From Haematobia irritans (lineage: Eukaryota; Arthropoda; Insecta; Diptera; Muscidae): a stretch of DNA of 64,000 nt. The notes beneath the pieces are model-generated. The model made no database searches and was not told where the DNA came from. It worked only from the letters and a program-made list of their open reading frames with translations. The DNA is taken from contig NC_134397.1 of the NCBI RefSeq assembly GCF_050003625.1, positions 198,979,063-199,043,062 of the forward strand, in the 5' to 3' direction. The position numbers were made by a program, and so were the translations under genes. Every line of letters begins with the position of its first letter. Position 1 is the stretch's first letter. Below are positions 48,106-59,382 of this stretch, in pieces.

Positions 48106-49215
48106 ACAAGTTGGCTGATAAGTCCCCGGTCTAACAAAGAAAAACACATTTTTTTTTCAAAATTCGTTTTTATTATTCAACATAGTTTCCTTCAAGAGCG
48201 ATACATCGAATATAACGATCTTCCAATTTTTTGATACCATTTTGGTAGTACACCTTCGGTTTTTCTTCAAAATAGGCATCAGTTTCGGCGATCACCTCTT
48301 CATTGCAGCCAAATTATTTCCCTGCGAGCATCCTTTTGAGGTCTGAGAACAAGAAAAAGTCGCTGGGGCCAGATCTGGAGAATACTGTGTGTGGGGAAGC
48401 AATACGAAGCCCAACTCATGAATTTTTGCCATCGTTCTCAATGACTTGTGGCACGGTGCGTTGTCTTGATGGAACAACACTTTTTTTCTTCTTCATATGG
48501 GGCCGTTTTGCTGCGATTTCGACCTTCAAATGCGCCATATAATAGTCACTATTGCTGGTTTTTCCCTTCTCAAGATAATCGATAAAAATTATTCCATGCG
48601 CATCCCAAAAAACACTGGCCATTACATTGCCAGCGGACTTTTGAGTCTTTCCACGCTTCGGAAACGGTTCACCGGTCGCTGTCCACTCAGACGACTGTCG
48701 ATTGGACTCAGGAGTGTAGTGATGGAGCCTAGTTTCATCCATTGTCACATATCGACGGAAAAATTCGGGTGTATTACGAGTTAACAGCTGCAGACACCGC
48801 TCAGAATCATCAACACGTTGTTGTTTTTGGTCAAATGCGAGCTCGCGAGGCACCCATTTTGCACAGAGCTTCCGCATATCCAAATATTGATGATATGAGC
48901 AACACGTTCCTTTGATATCTTTAAGGCCTCTGCTATCTCGATCAACTTCATTTTACGGTCATTCAAAATCATTTTGTGGATTTTTTTTAATGTTTTCGTC
49001 GGTAACCACCTCTTTCGGGCGTCCACTGCGTTCACCTTCCTCCGTGCTCATTTCACCACTCTTGAATTTTGCATACCAATCAATTATTGTTGATTGCCCT
49101 GGAGCAGTGTCCGGAAACTCATTATCAAGCCAAGTTTATGCCTCCGCCGTATTTTTTCCCTTCAGAAAACATTATTTTATCAAAACACGAAATTCCTTTT
49201 TTCCATTTTTTTTAC
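48106..49215 (-). mobile_element. Himar1-like mariner, copy 2, 3' truncated
   Basis: The left inverted repeat ACAAGTTGGCTGATAAGTCC follows TA (48104-48105) in the A element. The right end is missing: about 170 bp of mariner and part of A were lost together, so the element now abuts 'tgccgatgacaatcttaaaac'. Confidence 0.9.
48160..49206 (-). pseudogene. Himar1-like mariner transposase, frameshifted
   Basis: Starts at the expected methionine codon (49204-49206) and shows the N-terminal helix-turn-helix segments and catalytic TMDET within a 155-residue open piece (48883-48416). The FHQDNAPCH motif is in another frame. In the SPDLAPSD segment one C of a C-run is missing (48363-48368), exactly as in copy 1, so the third catalytic Asp and the C-terminus are out of frame. 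Confidence 0.9.
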
Positions 49216-50018
49216 AATGCCGATGACAATCTTAAAACTTCTTAACACCGTCTTCTCAATTGTAAGTTAGTCCATACGGGGTATATATTAAACCAAAAAA
49301 GGCCTATTAAATACGTATATAATTCAGTTTGACAAAATTTTCTATAGAAATAAAATTTTAACTAAATTTTCTATAGAAATAAAATTTTGACAAAATTTTC
49401 TAAAGCAATAAAATTTCGACAACATTTTCTATAAAAATAAAATTTTGACGAAATTTTGTATAGTAATAAAATTTTGACAAAATTTTCTGTAGAAATTTTG
49501 GTAGATTATTTTTGGGGATCGGTTAAATATAACTATAGACCGATATGGACCAATTTTGTCATGGTTGTTAGTGGCCATATATTAGCGCAATGTACCAAAT
49601 TTCACCACGGAACAAATTTCTACAGGATCCGATGAATTTTGCTCCTCCAAGAGGTCAAATCTGGGGATCGGTTTATATGGTGGCTATATATAATTATGGA
49701 CTGATATGGAGCAATTTCTGCATGGTTGTTAGAGACCATATACTAACACCATGTACAAAATTTCACCCGGATCTCTTACAGGCTCCGCAAGCCAAATCTG
49801 CGGATCGGTTTATATGGGGGCTATATATAATTATGGACCGATGTGGGCCAATTTTTGCATGGTTGTTAGAGACCATATACTAACACCATGTACCAAATTT
49901 TGCTCCTCTAAGAGGCTCCGCAAGCCAAATCTGACCGTCGGTTTATATGGGAGCTATACGTAAAAGTGGTCCGATATGGCCCATTTGCAATACCTCCTAC
50001 CTACATCACTAACAACTA

Positions 50019-51562
50019 CACAGAAAAACATTTCAAGAAATTTTTCCAATTTTAAATTGAGTTTTAAAAAATATTCAATTAAAAATTTAATTGATTCAAC
50101 AAAATTTTTAATTGAAACAAAAATCAATCACAAAAATTAATAGTATCAATTAATTTTTTAATAGACCTCCAATTAATTTTTATACCCTCCACCATATGAT
50201 GGGGGTATATTAACTTTGTCATTCCGTTTGTAACACATCGAAATATTGCTCTAAGACCCCATAAAGTATATATATTCTGGGTAGTGGTGAAATTCTGAGT
50301 CGATCTGAGCATGTCCATCCGTCCGTCCGTCCGTCTGTTGAAATCACGCTAACTTCCGAACGAAACAAGCTATCGACTTGAAACTTGGCACAAGTAGTTG
50401 TTATTGATGTTGGTCGGACGGTATTGAAAATGGGCCATATCGGTCCACTTTTATGTATAGCCCCCATATAAACGGACCCCCAAATTTGGCTTGCGATTGC
50501 TCTAAGAGAAGCAAATTTCATCCAATCCGGCTGAAATTTGGTACATGGTGTTGGTATATGTTCTCTAATGACCATGCCAAAATTGGTCCATATCGGTCCA
50601 TAATTATATATAGCCCCCATATAAGCCGATCCCCAGATTTGACCTCCAGAGCCTCTTAGAGGAGCAAAATTCATCCGATCCGGTTGAAATTTGGAATATG
50701 GTGTTAGAATGTAGTCTCCAACAAACACGCAAGAATTGGTACATATCGGTCCATAATTATATATAGCCCCCATATAAACCGTTCCCCAGATTTGATCTCC
50801 GGAGCCTCTTAGAGGAGCAAAATTCATCCGATCCGGTTGAAATTTGCAACGTGGTGTTAGTATAAGGCCGCTAATTACCATGCCAAAATTGGTCCATATC
50901 GGTCTATAGTTATATATAGGCGATCCCCAATCACACAAAAATTGGTCCTTATCGGTTCATAATCATGGTTGCCACTCGAACCAAAAATAATTTACCAAAA
51001 TTTTATTTTTATAGAAAACAGTGTCAAAATGTTATATCTATAGAAAATTTTGTCAAAATTTTATTTCTGTACAAAATTTTGTCAAAATTTTATTTCTATA
51101 GAAAATTTTGTCAGAATTTTATTTCTATAGAAAATTTTTTCCAAATTTTATTTCTATAGAAAATTTTTTCCAAATTTTACTTCTATAAAAAATGTTGTCA
51201 AAATTTTATTTTGTCAAAATTTTATTTCTATAGAAACTTTAAACTTAATTACATACGTATTTAATCGGCCTTTTTTAGTTTAATATATACCACGTATGGA
51301 CTAGGTGGTATATATTACGGTGTTAGGAAGTTTTAAGATACCTTGCCATCGGGAAGTGTTACCACAACCCAAGTAATTCGATTGTGGATGACAGTCTTCA
51401 GTAGAAGTTTCTACGCAATCCATTGTGGAGGGTATATAAGCTTCGGCCTGGCCGAACTTACGGCCGTATATACATACTTGTTTTTAACTATCATTTCTGT
51501 GATTGAAGACATTTCAATTTAAAAATTAATTGGATTAATTAATTTCGTTATTGAAACAATCT
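50019..51562. mobile_element. D-type MITE inside A, split by another A
   Basis: 'cacagaaaaacatttcaag' begins after a TA in the A core. The D interior ('aattgattcaacaaaattttt', 'gaaacaaaaatcaatcaca') is shared with 59383-59845. It is interrupted by a reversed A element and resumes at 51481 ('ttttaactatcatttctgtgattgaag'). Its right end is truncated. Confidence 0.8.
50181..51480 (-). mobile_element. A-family repeat, innermost layer
   Basis: Complete with both termini ('tataccctccaccatatgatggggg' and 'cggcctggccgaacttacggccgtatatacatacttg'), four or five 153-bp units and a minisatellite block (50990-51240). T-tracts (ttttt) border both junctions in D. A 239-residue open frame spans the units on the minus strand; I treat it as a repeat-driven frame. 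Confidence 0.9.
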
Positions 51563-51914
51563 ATCGACCAAGTTTCAAGTCGATTGATTGTTTCGTTCGT
51601 GATTTCAACAGACGGACGGACGGACGGACATGCTTAGATCGACTCAGAATTTCACCACGACCCAGAATATATATACTTTATGGGGTCTTAGAGCAATTTT
51701 TCGATGTGTTACAAACGGAATGACAAAGTTAATATAACCCCATCCTAAGGGGGAGGGTATAAAAGGTTAAAATTACCCATTGAAAATATGAAAGAGCAAG
51801 TTATATAAAATTGAATTAAAAGAACTTCCTGTGTAGTTTAAAAAGCAAAACCTCTGTGAAAGGACATTTTCGGAAATGCTTTTCAAGTTGTGCTTCCAAA
51901 TTTGTTTGCTGGGA

Positions 51915-52729
51915 TAGGTAAGTGTTTTGTCATCCATTAGTATGGGGTTGGTCGAAGGAAAGTAACACTCCGCGGATACTCCCTAAAAGAACGTGGTAAA
52001 GGCAATCGTTGTGGCCTTATATGTTTGTTTTCATTTCAATATTATTATAATTTTTTCTTAATACTTCACCATTAGAAAATTGCATCTGAATTAAAGTTTA
52101 GTACAGCGATAACAATTTCTCTGTTAAATTTCACTATACCTGCATAAAATTAATTGAATTACGAATTTGGCTTATAATAGCGCGTACTAGTGGCTTATAA
52201 ACGCACGCTCATCATCACCATCATAACCGCCTCCATTCCGTTCATTCATTATGAATTCATATTTAACCCCACATGAAATTTGATCACATCGAGCAAAAGC
52301 CAATGCCCGACTAGATGGCAAAACTTACCTTGTTTGGTAGGGAATTACTGCAAAAATATTTGCTAGCGATTATTTTCACTTTTTGTGTCTTATGAATAGA
52401 AATTGCATTTTTATCTTTAAATGACTCATTTGAAAGTAGAACAAACCCTCCAATTGCATTAAATTAATAATGAAGTAAGCAACAAATTTAATTTTTAAAG
52501 AAATATATACACACATATTTCTTTAAAAATTGTCGGCATATATTTACCAAAGTCTTTTGGTAGTAACTTTTGGAAGATCTGTAAAATGTCGAAAGGCACG
52601 GAAGATATTTGCATATTTGTTTCGGTATATCGACGAAAGGTAAAAATTCCTGATCATCACGTCATCACGCAAGAAGAAATTTCGCCACCAATTGTGTGTG
52701 AGTCTCTGATGAAAATGTCGTAGTCTTTT
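51915..52729. other. AT-rich unique DNA
   Basis: No gene or element recognised. The text is of mixed complexity. Confidence 0.5.
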
Positions 52730-53048
52730 TATACCCTCCACCATAGGATGTACCCATAAGCGTAGGAAGGCCTCCGGGGAGGGGGCTTAGACCCCCCAGA
52801 AAAATTTTAGCCCCCCCCAGAATTTGAAAACCTATTTACGATTTTACATTTTTATAAAAATTAAACAAGTATATACTCGTACAACGCACAAAGTTCCACT
52901 AAAGACTTTCATGCACAATCGAATTATTTGGGTTGTGGTAGAAGTCTGATATTTATGAAATAAAGCTGTGGTTGAACTTATGATTTAGTTGAATAAATAA
53001 TAGTAATTGATGTTTAAACTATTCTTTCATAAATTAATATCTTAATAA

Positions 53049-53533
53049 TGCTGCAAAAAAGCGTCACCAAAAAAGAAGTGAAAATGTTCTTTTTGGGTCT
53101 GGAAGTGGTACAAAATTGGCGGAGAAGCGATGAATGTAATATGAACTTGTCATAGAACGAATGTCCACCGTTTCAACAGCCGTTGCAATGAATTTTCATC
53201 ACTTCTTAAGGTGTGAACCGAATTCAGTGTTTTGAATGTGAATTAAAAATTGTGTAATATTTTCCCAAGTAAATAATTTTTATACTTTTTTATGATGTTT
53301 AATGCATTCTAACGCTTGTTTGAAAATTTGAATAATTTGTACCATTTTATTTATTCTTACTCTTTTTTTAAACTATTTGAAAAAAGGAAACAAAAAATTA
53401 CGCATTAAAATATAAAAAAAAAATAAAGTAAAAAACTTCCTGTGTAGTTAAAATAGTTAACTTCTTTGTGAGGACATTTTTGGAAGTGCTTTTAAAGTTG
53501 TGCCTTTAGAACAACTCCCAATTTTTTGCTGCG
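53049..53533. mobile_element. G-type MITE inside O
   Basis: 'ctgcaaaaaagcgtcaccaaaaaagaagtg' to 'aactcccaattttttgctgcg'. Closely matches the left part of the nested G at 47660. Confidence 0.8.
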
Positions 53534-53548
53534 AAAAGTGTGGAACTA

Positions 53549-53979
53549 CCCTACGGGAAATGGATCAACCACAGAACTGGTACAGGACTAGTACGTGGTG
53601 TGTATGGACCAGTCCCATTTCTGGTCAAAACGTATGGAAGGGACCGTCCACTTTAACATGGGTTTGTCATTGACGGAGTAAACTTACATTTTAGGACGCG
53701 TCATGGACTCATCCCAAAGGAGACGTCCTGGGACAATTTAGCAGGAGCAACCCATAAACAGGTCCTCAGGAACCAGTCTCGGACAAACTCTTAGAAATCT
53801 CTTTCAATTTGGGCTCCTAATCGAACCCGAAATAAAAAATATACTTTTGAAATATGTCGAACAAAAGGTTATTCTGATAATTTTATTTCACTAAATGTGA
53901 AAATTGCAACTAACTGGAGCAAAGGTACCAGTTCTGTGATAGGTCCGTCAGTGGAAATTTGCACCAATTTCCCGTAGGG
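53549..53979. mobile_element. H-type MITE, complete
   Basis: Ends CCCTACGGGAAAT and ATTTCCCGTAGGG are perfect inverted repeats, with TA flanks at 53547-53548 and 53980-53981. At 431 bp it has no coding capacity. Confidence 0.9.
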
Positions 53980-54778
53980 TACTTTTAGTTGCTTTATTAT
54001 AAATTGATTGTCGAGTTATTTTGATGTCTATTTTTTTATTCAATTTTATGAAATAAAACATTAGATGAACCTATAAGTTCAGTCTATAAAGTTTTAGCTA
54101 GGGGGGCTATAGCCCCCCCCCCCCTAGGAAAATTGTCTAGCTACGCTAATGGATGTACCCCCACTTTATCATTACATTTGTAACACATAGAAATATTTCT
54201 TTAAAACCCCATAGAGTATATATATTCTGGGTCGTGATGAAATTCTGAGTCGATCTAGCCACGTCCATCCGTCTGTTGAAATCACGATGACTTCCGAACG
54301 AAATAAGGTATCGAATGTAACTTGGCACAAGTGGTTGTTATTGATGTAGGTCGGATGGTATTGCAATGGGCCATATCGGACCACTTTTACGCATAGCCCC
54401 CATATAAACCGATACCCAGATTTGACTTCCGGAGCCTCTTGGAGGAGGAAAATTCATCCGATCTGGTTGAAATTTGGTACGGGGTGTTAGTATATGGTCT
54501 CTAATAACTATGCGAAAATTGGTCCATATCGGTCCATAATTATATATATCCCCCATATAAACCGATCTCCAGATTTGACGTCCGGAGCCTCTTTGAGGTG
54601 CAAAATTCATCCGATTCGGTTGAAATTTGGTACATTGTGTTTGTATATGGCAGCTAACAACCATGCCAAACTTGGTCCATTCAATATATAGTTATATATT
54701 GCCCCCATATAAACCGATCCCTAATCACATAATTTAATTGATACAACTTAATTGATCAATAAAAAAGTGAAGGATTTT

Positions 54779-55733
54779 TATACCCTGCGCCACACTGTGG
54801 AACAGGGTATTATAAGTTAGTGCATATGTTTGCAACACCCAGAAGGAGACGAGATAGACACATGGTGTCTTTGGCAAAAATGCTCAGGGTGGGGTCCTGC
54901 GTCGATATAGCCATGCCCGTCTGTCCGTGAACACATTTTTGTAATCAAAGTCTAGGTCTCAGTTTTAGTCCAATCGACTTCAAATTTGGCACAAGTATGT
55001 GTCTTGGCTCCGAATAGAACCCTATTGATTTTGGAAGAAATCGGTTTAGATTTAGATATAGCTCCCACATATATATTTTTCGCCCGATATGGATTTATAT
55101 GGCCCCAGAAGCCAGAGTTTTATTTGGTTGAAATCGGTTCAGATTTAGATATAGCTCCCATATATAGCTTTCGCCCGATTTACACTCATATGACCACAGA
55201 GGCCAATTTTTTGCTCCGATTTAGTTGAAATTTTACGCAGGGATTAGAATTAGCATTGTAGCTATGCATGCCAAATTTGATTGAAATCGGTTCAGATTTA
55301 GATGTAGCTCCAATATATATGTTTTTCTGATTTCGACAAAAATGGTCAAAATACCAACATTTTCCTTGTAATATCGCCACTGCTTAGTCGAAAAGTTGTA
55401 AAAATGACTCTAATTTTCCTAAACTTCTAATACGTATATGTTATATCGAGCAATAAATCATAAATAAACTTTTGCGAAGTTTCCTTAAAATTGATTCAGA
55501 TTTAAATGTTTCCCATATTTTTTACTAACATTGTGTTCCACCCTAGATTTTGTAGAAGTCTATCAAATTCTGTCCAGATCGAGTGATATTTAAATGTATG
55601 TAGTTGGGACAAACCTTTATATATAGCCCCCAACACATCGACGGATGTGATATGGTATCGAAAATTTAGATCTACAAAGTGGTGCATGGTATAATATAGT
55701 CGGCCCCGCCCGACTTTAGACTTTACTTACTTG
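54779..55733 (-). mobile_element. B-family repeat, copy 4
   Basis: 'tataccctgcgccacactgtggaacagggta' to 'cggccccgcccgac' and 'ctttacttacttg'. Only two or three core units remain, making this a short copy. Confidence 0.9.
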
Positions 55734-55744
55734 TTAGTTCATAC

Positions 55745-56885
55745 AAAAATCTGAGTCGATCTAAGCATGTCCGTCCGTCTGTTGAAATCACGCTAACTTC
55801 CGAATGAAACAAGCTATCGACTTGAAACTTGACACAAGTAGTTGTTATTGATGTAAGTCAGATGGTATTGTAAATGGGCCATATCGAACCACTTTTACGT
55901 ATAGCCCCCATATAAACGCACCCCCAGATTTGGCTTACGGAGCCTCTTAGACTAACACATGGTGTTAGTATATAGTCTCTAACAACCATGCAAAAATTGG
56001 TCTACATCGGTCCGTAATTATATATAGCCCCCATGTAAACCGATCCCCAGATTTGGCCTCCGAACACGGTTGCCATTCGAACCAAAAATAATCTTCCAAA
56101 ATATTGAGAAAATTCTACCAAAAAAACTACCAAACAAAAAAATTTTTATAGAAAATGTAGTCAAAATGTTATTTCTATAGAAAATTTTGGCCAAATTTAA
56201 TTTCTATAGAAAATTTTGGCGAAATTTTATTTCTGTAGAAAATTTTGTCAAAATTTTATTTCTGTAAAAAATGTTGTCAACATTTTAGTTATATAGAAAA
56301 TTTTTCCATCATTTTATTTCTATAGAAAATTTTGTTAAAATTTTATTTCTGTAGAAAATTCTGCCAACATTTTATTTCTATATAAAATTTTGTCAAAATT
56401 TTATTTCTGTAGAAAATTTTGTCAACATTTTAGTTCTATAGAAAATTTTGCCATAATTTTATTTCTATAGAAAACTTTTAGAGAGGGATATTATGCAAAA
56501 TCTACATAAAACATCAAGAATTCTACCAATCTACCAAACGGTAAAAAATCTGCCAGTTTTGGTAGAATTTTACCATCTGTGGTAACCATGCCTCCGAAAC
56601 ATCTTGGAGGAGAAAAATTCATTCGATTCGGTTGAAATTTGGTACATTGTGCTAGTATGGACCATACATATAGTTACATATAGCCCTTAGGTAAACCGAT
56701 CCCCAATCAAACAAAATTTTGTCTATATCGGTTCATAAGTATATAGCCCCCATATTTCAATTCTGGCTCTCTAATTACCACGCAAAAGTTCATATTGGTT
56801 CGTAATTATTTGTAGACTTTTGCTATATATACCGGTCAAGAACTGAATTATATTCGTATTTTAGTTTTTTGTCTAATACTCGTAC
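55745..56885 (-). mobile_element. A-family repeat, truncated, carrying N
   Basis: Starts inside A at 'ctgagtcgatctaagcatgtccgtccg' and continues through core units. It is split by the N element (56065-56590) and fades at 'ttttttgtctaatactcgtacaac'. Confidence 0.8.
56065..56590. mobile_element. N element: hAT-like MITE with minisatellite interior
   Basis: Left end CACGGTTGCCATTCG and right end GGTAACCATG are inverted (CAYGGTTRCCA). CCTCCGAA is duplicated at both sides (56057-56064 and 56591-56598), and excision restores A sequence. The interior is a dozen or so 29-bp units, followed by 'catcaagaattctaccaatctaccaaacgg'. This is the shortest clean N copy and defines the family. Confidence 0.88.
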
Positions 56886-56899
56886 AACTAACGTACTCA

Positions 56900-57142
56900 A
56901 AAATTTATTATAATAAATGAAACATTCTCCAAAAATAGTAATTACAGGAACTTAAATAAAGTTAAATTAGTTTTAGTGAAATAGAGGGTTCACTTTTGTT
57001 GTGTGTGTAAGTTAATGTAAAGATTTTTTTAAGTCAAAAAATTTCTTCTTCACTTCAAGAAAAATTTGTCTGAAAGTAAGAAGCCATATCAATGGAGGGA
57101 CGCAAATATCAAAGATTTGTGTTCTAAATTTTATAAAAAACA
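56900..57142 (-). mobile_element. J-type fragment, reversed
   Basis: 'ggagggacgcaaatatcaaagatttgtgttctaaatttta' is the reverse complement of the J segment near 9615-9655. Confidence 0.6.
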
Positions 57143-59324
57143 ACAAGTATATACGGCCGTAAATTCGGCCTAGCCGAATCTTATGTACCCTCCACCAAGG
57201 CTTGTGTAGAAACTTCTACGAAAGACTGTCATCCACAATCGAATTACTTGGGTTTGGTACACTCAAAAAAAGTGAACTCTTTATTTCACTAAAGCTAATT
57301 TAACTTTATTTTAGTTCATGGAATTATTATGTTTGGACAAAGTTTCATTTACTCTAATAATTTTTTGCGTACGTTAGTTAAATGAACTAACAAACGGGAA
57401 AAAATTATTCTCAAATTAAACAACAAGATTTACTAAATTCGCGCTTCCCACAAAATAGTTCATTATTTCTTTAAATTTGTAAATTTTACCAAAAATGCGT
57501 TCATCATAACCTTCGTATGTCACTAAAGACATTCTTGCATTTTTTAACTCCAAGTTTTTCCTTCAAACTACAAAATTTTCTTTGACAAGTGAAAAAAATT
57601 AATTATGCCTAATAAATTTTCTTGCATTTGTCGAAAAATATTTACTTATTTTTGTGATATCGGCGACATGTTAGCGTTTGTAATACTGTTTAGTTAAAAT
57701 TTTCTAAAAATATTCAAAATTTTCTAAAACTAACCAAAAATTTTCTTCCTGGTGGGTTCACTGTTTTTTCAGTGTATCTTAAAACTTCTTAACATCGCTT
57801 TCTAAATTGTGAGTTAGTCCATACGTGGTATATATTAGACAAAAAAGTTATGTATAGGTAAGTCTACAAATAATTACGAATCGATATGGACTTTTTGCAC
57901 GATACGTAGAGAGCCAGAAATGAAATATGGGGTCGCTTATATGGGAACTATATACAATTATGAACTTGATATGGACCAATTTTTGTGTGATTGGGGATCG
58001 ATTTATCTGAGGCCTACATATAACTATAGACCGATATGGACCTACTTAGGCATGGTTGTAACTGACTCAGATGAAATGTGCTCCTCTAAGATGCTCCAAA
58101 ACCTCTGGATCGGTTTATATGGGCGCTATATATGATTATGGACTGATATGGACCACTTTTGGCATGGTTGTTAAATATCATATACTACCACCACGTACCA
58201 AATTTCAACCAGATCGGATGAATTTTGCTTCTCCAAAAGGCACCGGAGGTCAAATCTGGGGATCGGTTTATATGGGGGCTATATATAATTATGTACTGAT
58301 ATGAACCAATTCCTGCATGGTTGTTGGATACCATATACTAACATCACGTATCACATTTCAACCGAATCGGATGAATTTTGCTCTTCCAAGAGGCTCCGGA
58401 GGTCAAATCTGGTGATCGGTTTATATGGGGGCTGTATATAATTATGGACCGATATGGACCAATTTTTGCATGGTCATTAGAGACCATATACTAACACCAC
58501 GTACCAAATTTCAACCGGATCGGATGAAATTTGCTTCTCTTAGAGGCCTCGCAAGCCAAATCGGGGGATCGGTTTATATGGGGGCTATATATAATTATGG
58601 ACCGATGTGGACCAATTTTTGCATGGTTGTTAAAGACCATCTACTAACACCATGTACCAAATTTCAGCCGAATCGGATGAAATTTGCTTCTCTTAGAGGC
58701 CTCGCAAGTCAAATCGGGGGATCGGTTTATATGGGGGCTATATAAAATTATGGACCGATGTGTACCAATTTTTGCATGGTTGTTAGAGACTATATACTAA
58801 CACCATGTACCAAATTTCAGACGGATCGGATGAAATTTGCTTCTCTTAGAGGCCTCGCAAGCCAAATCGGGGGATCGGTTTATATGGGGGCTATATATAA
58901 TTATGGACCGATGTGTACCAATTTTTGCACGGTTGTTAGAGACCATATACTTACACCATGTACCAAATTTCAGCAGGATCGGATGATATTTGCTTCTCTT
59001 AGAGCAATCGCAAGCCAAATTTGGGGGTCCGTTTATATGGGGGCTATACGTAAAAGTGGACCGATATGGCCCATTTTAAATACCGTCCGACCTACATCAA
59101 TAACAACTACTTGTGCCAAGTTTCAAGTCGATAGCTTGTTTCGTTCGGAAGTTAGCGTGATTTCAACAGACGGACGGACAGACGGACGGACATGCTCAGA
59201 TCGACTCAGAATTTCACCACGACCCAGAATATATATACTTTATGGGGTCTTAGAGCAATATTTCGATGTGTTACAAACGGAATGACAAAGTTAATATACC
59301 CCCCATCCTATGGTGGAGGGTATA
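57143..59324 (+). mobile_element. A-family repeat, long copy split by I
   Basis: ACAAGTATATACGGCCGTAA start. I insertion at 57260. Then about eight core units of 153 bp (the 'ggggg' phrase is 306 bp apart at 58580 and 58886), 'gacggacggacagacggacgg' and the end 'ccatcctatggtggagggtata'. Two open frames of 106 and 175 codons cover consecutive units. Confidence 0.9.
57260..57774. mobile_element. I-type MITE in the A repeat
   Basis: Ends CACTCAAAAAAAGTGAAC and GTTCACTGTTTTTTCAGTG are inverted. TA flanks are at 57258-57259 and 57775-57776. Removal restores the A phrase 'gggtttggtatcttaaaac'. Confidence 0.88.
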
Positions 59325-59382
59325 AAAAAGATTTTGAATCTTTCATTTAAACTATAACCTTTTAATTAAGATATCTTATTGT

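Larger units (their letters stand above)
48065..51761 (+). mobile_element. A-family repeat inside G, itself split twice
   Basis: Begins ACAAGTATATATGGCCG at 48065 and is broken after 'ccgaatctta' by a mariner. It resumes near 49213 ('ttaaaacttcttaacaccgtc') with minisatellite (49325-49505) and core units, and is broken again at 50018 by D. It resumes at about 51565 ('aagtttcaagtcgat') and ends 'gggagggtata'. Confidence 0.85.
47660..51914. mobile_element. G-type MITE, outermost layer of a nest
   Basis: The left half (47660 to about 48064) and right half (about 51762-51914) together make a G element. Terminal TCCAGTAAAAAA and TTGCTGGGA are inverted and TA flanks are present. Internal phrases are shared with G at 26426-26943. 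The middle is occupied by an A-family repeat. Confidence 0.82.
52756..54150. mobile_element. O: element with C-rich inverted ends and 10-bp direct repeats
   Basis: ATAAGCGTAGGAAGG at the left is inversely related to CTAGCTACGCTAAT at the right, and both ends are next to runs of 6-14 C/G. GGATGTACCC occurs immediately before (52746-52755) and after (54151-54160). The duplication could be shorter (6-8 bp) if the outer bases belong to the element. It carries an A left-end fragment (52864-52950), a G MITE and a complete H MITE. No transposase frame, superfamily not assigned. Confidence 0.78.
52730..54726 (-). mobile_element. A-family repeat split by O
   Basis: Only about 25 bp of the A end ('tataccctccaccataggatgtaccc') precedes the O insertion. 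The rest of A resumes after 'ggatgtaccc' at 54151 and runs through several core units to 'aaccgatccctaatcacata'. The far terminus is lost. Confidence 0.85.

Noticed and set aside
50219..50938. 239-residue open frame MGAIYNYGPIWTNF... as a protein gene
   Set aside because: It is a direct result of 153-bp repeats being divisible by three, and the opposite strand is also open. It is kept as a question in the findings, not annotated as a gene.
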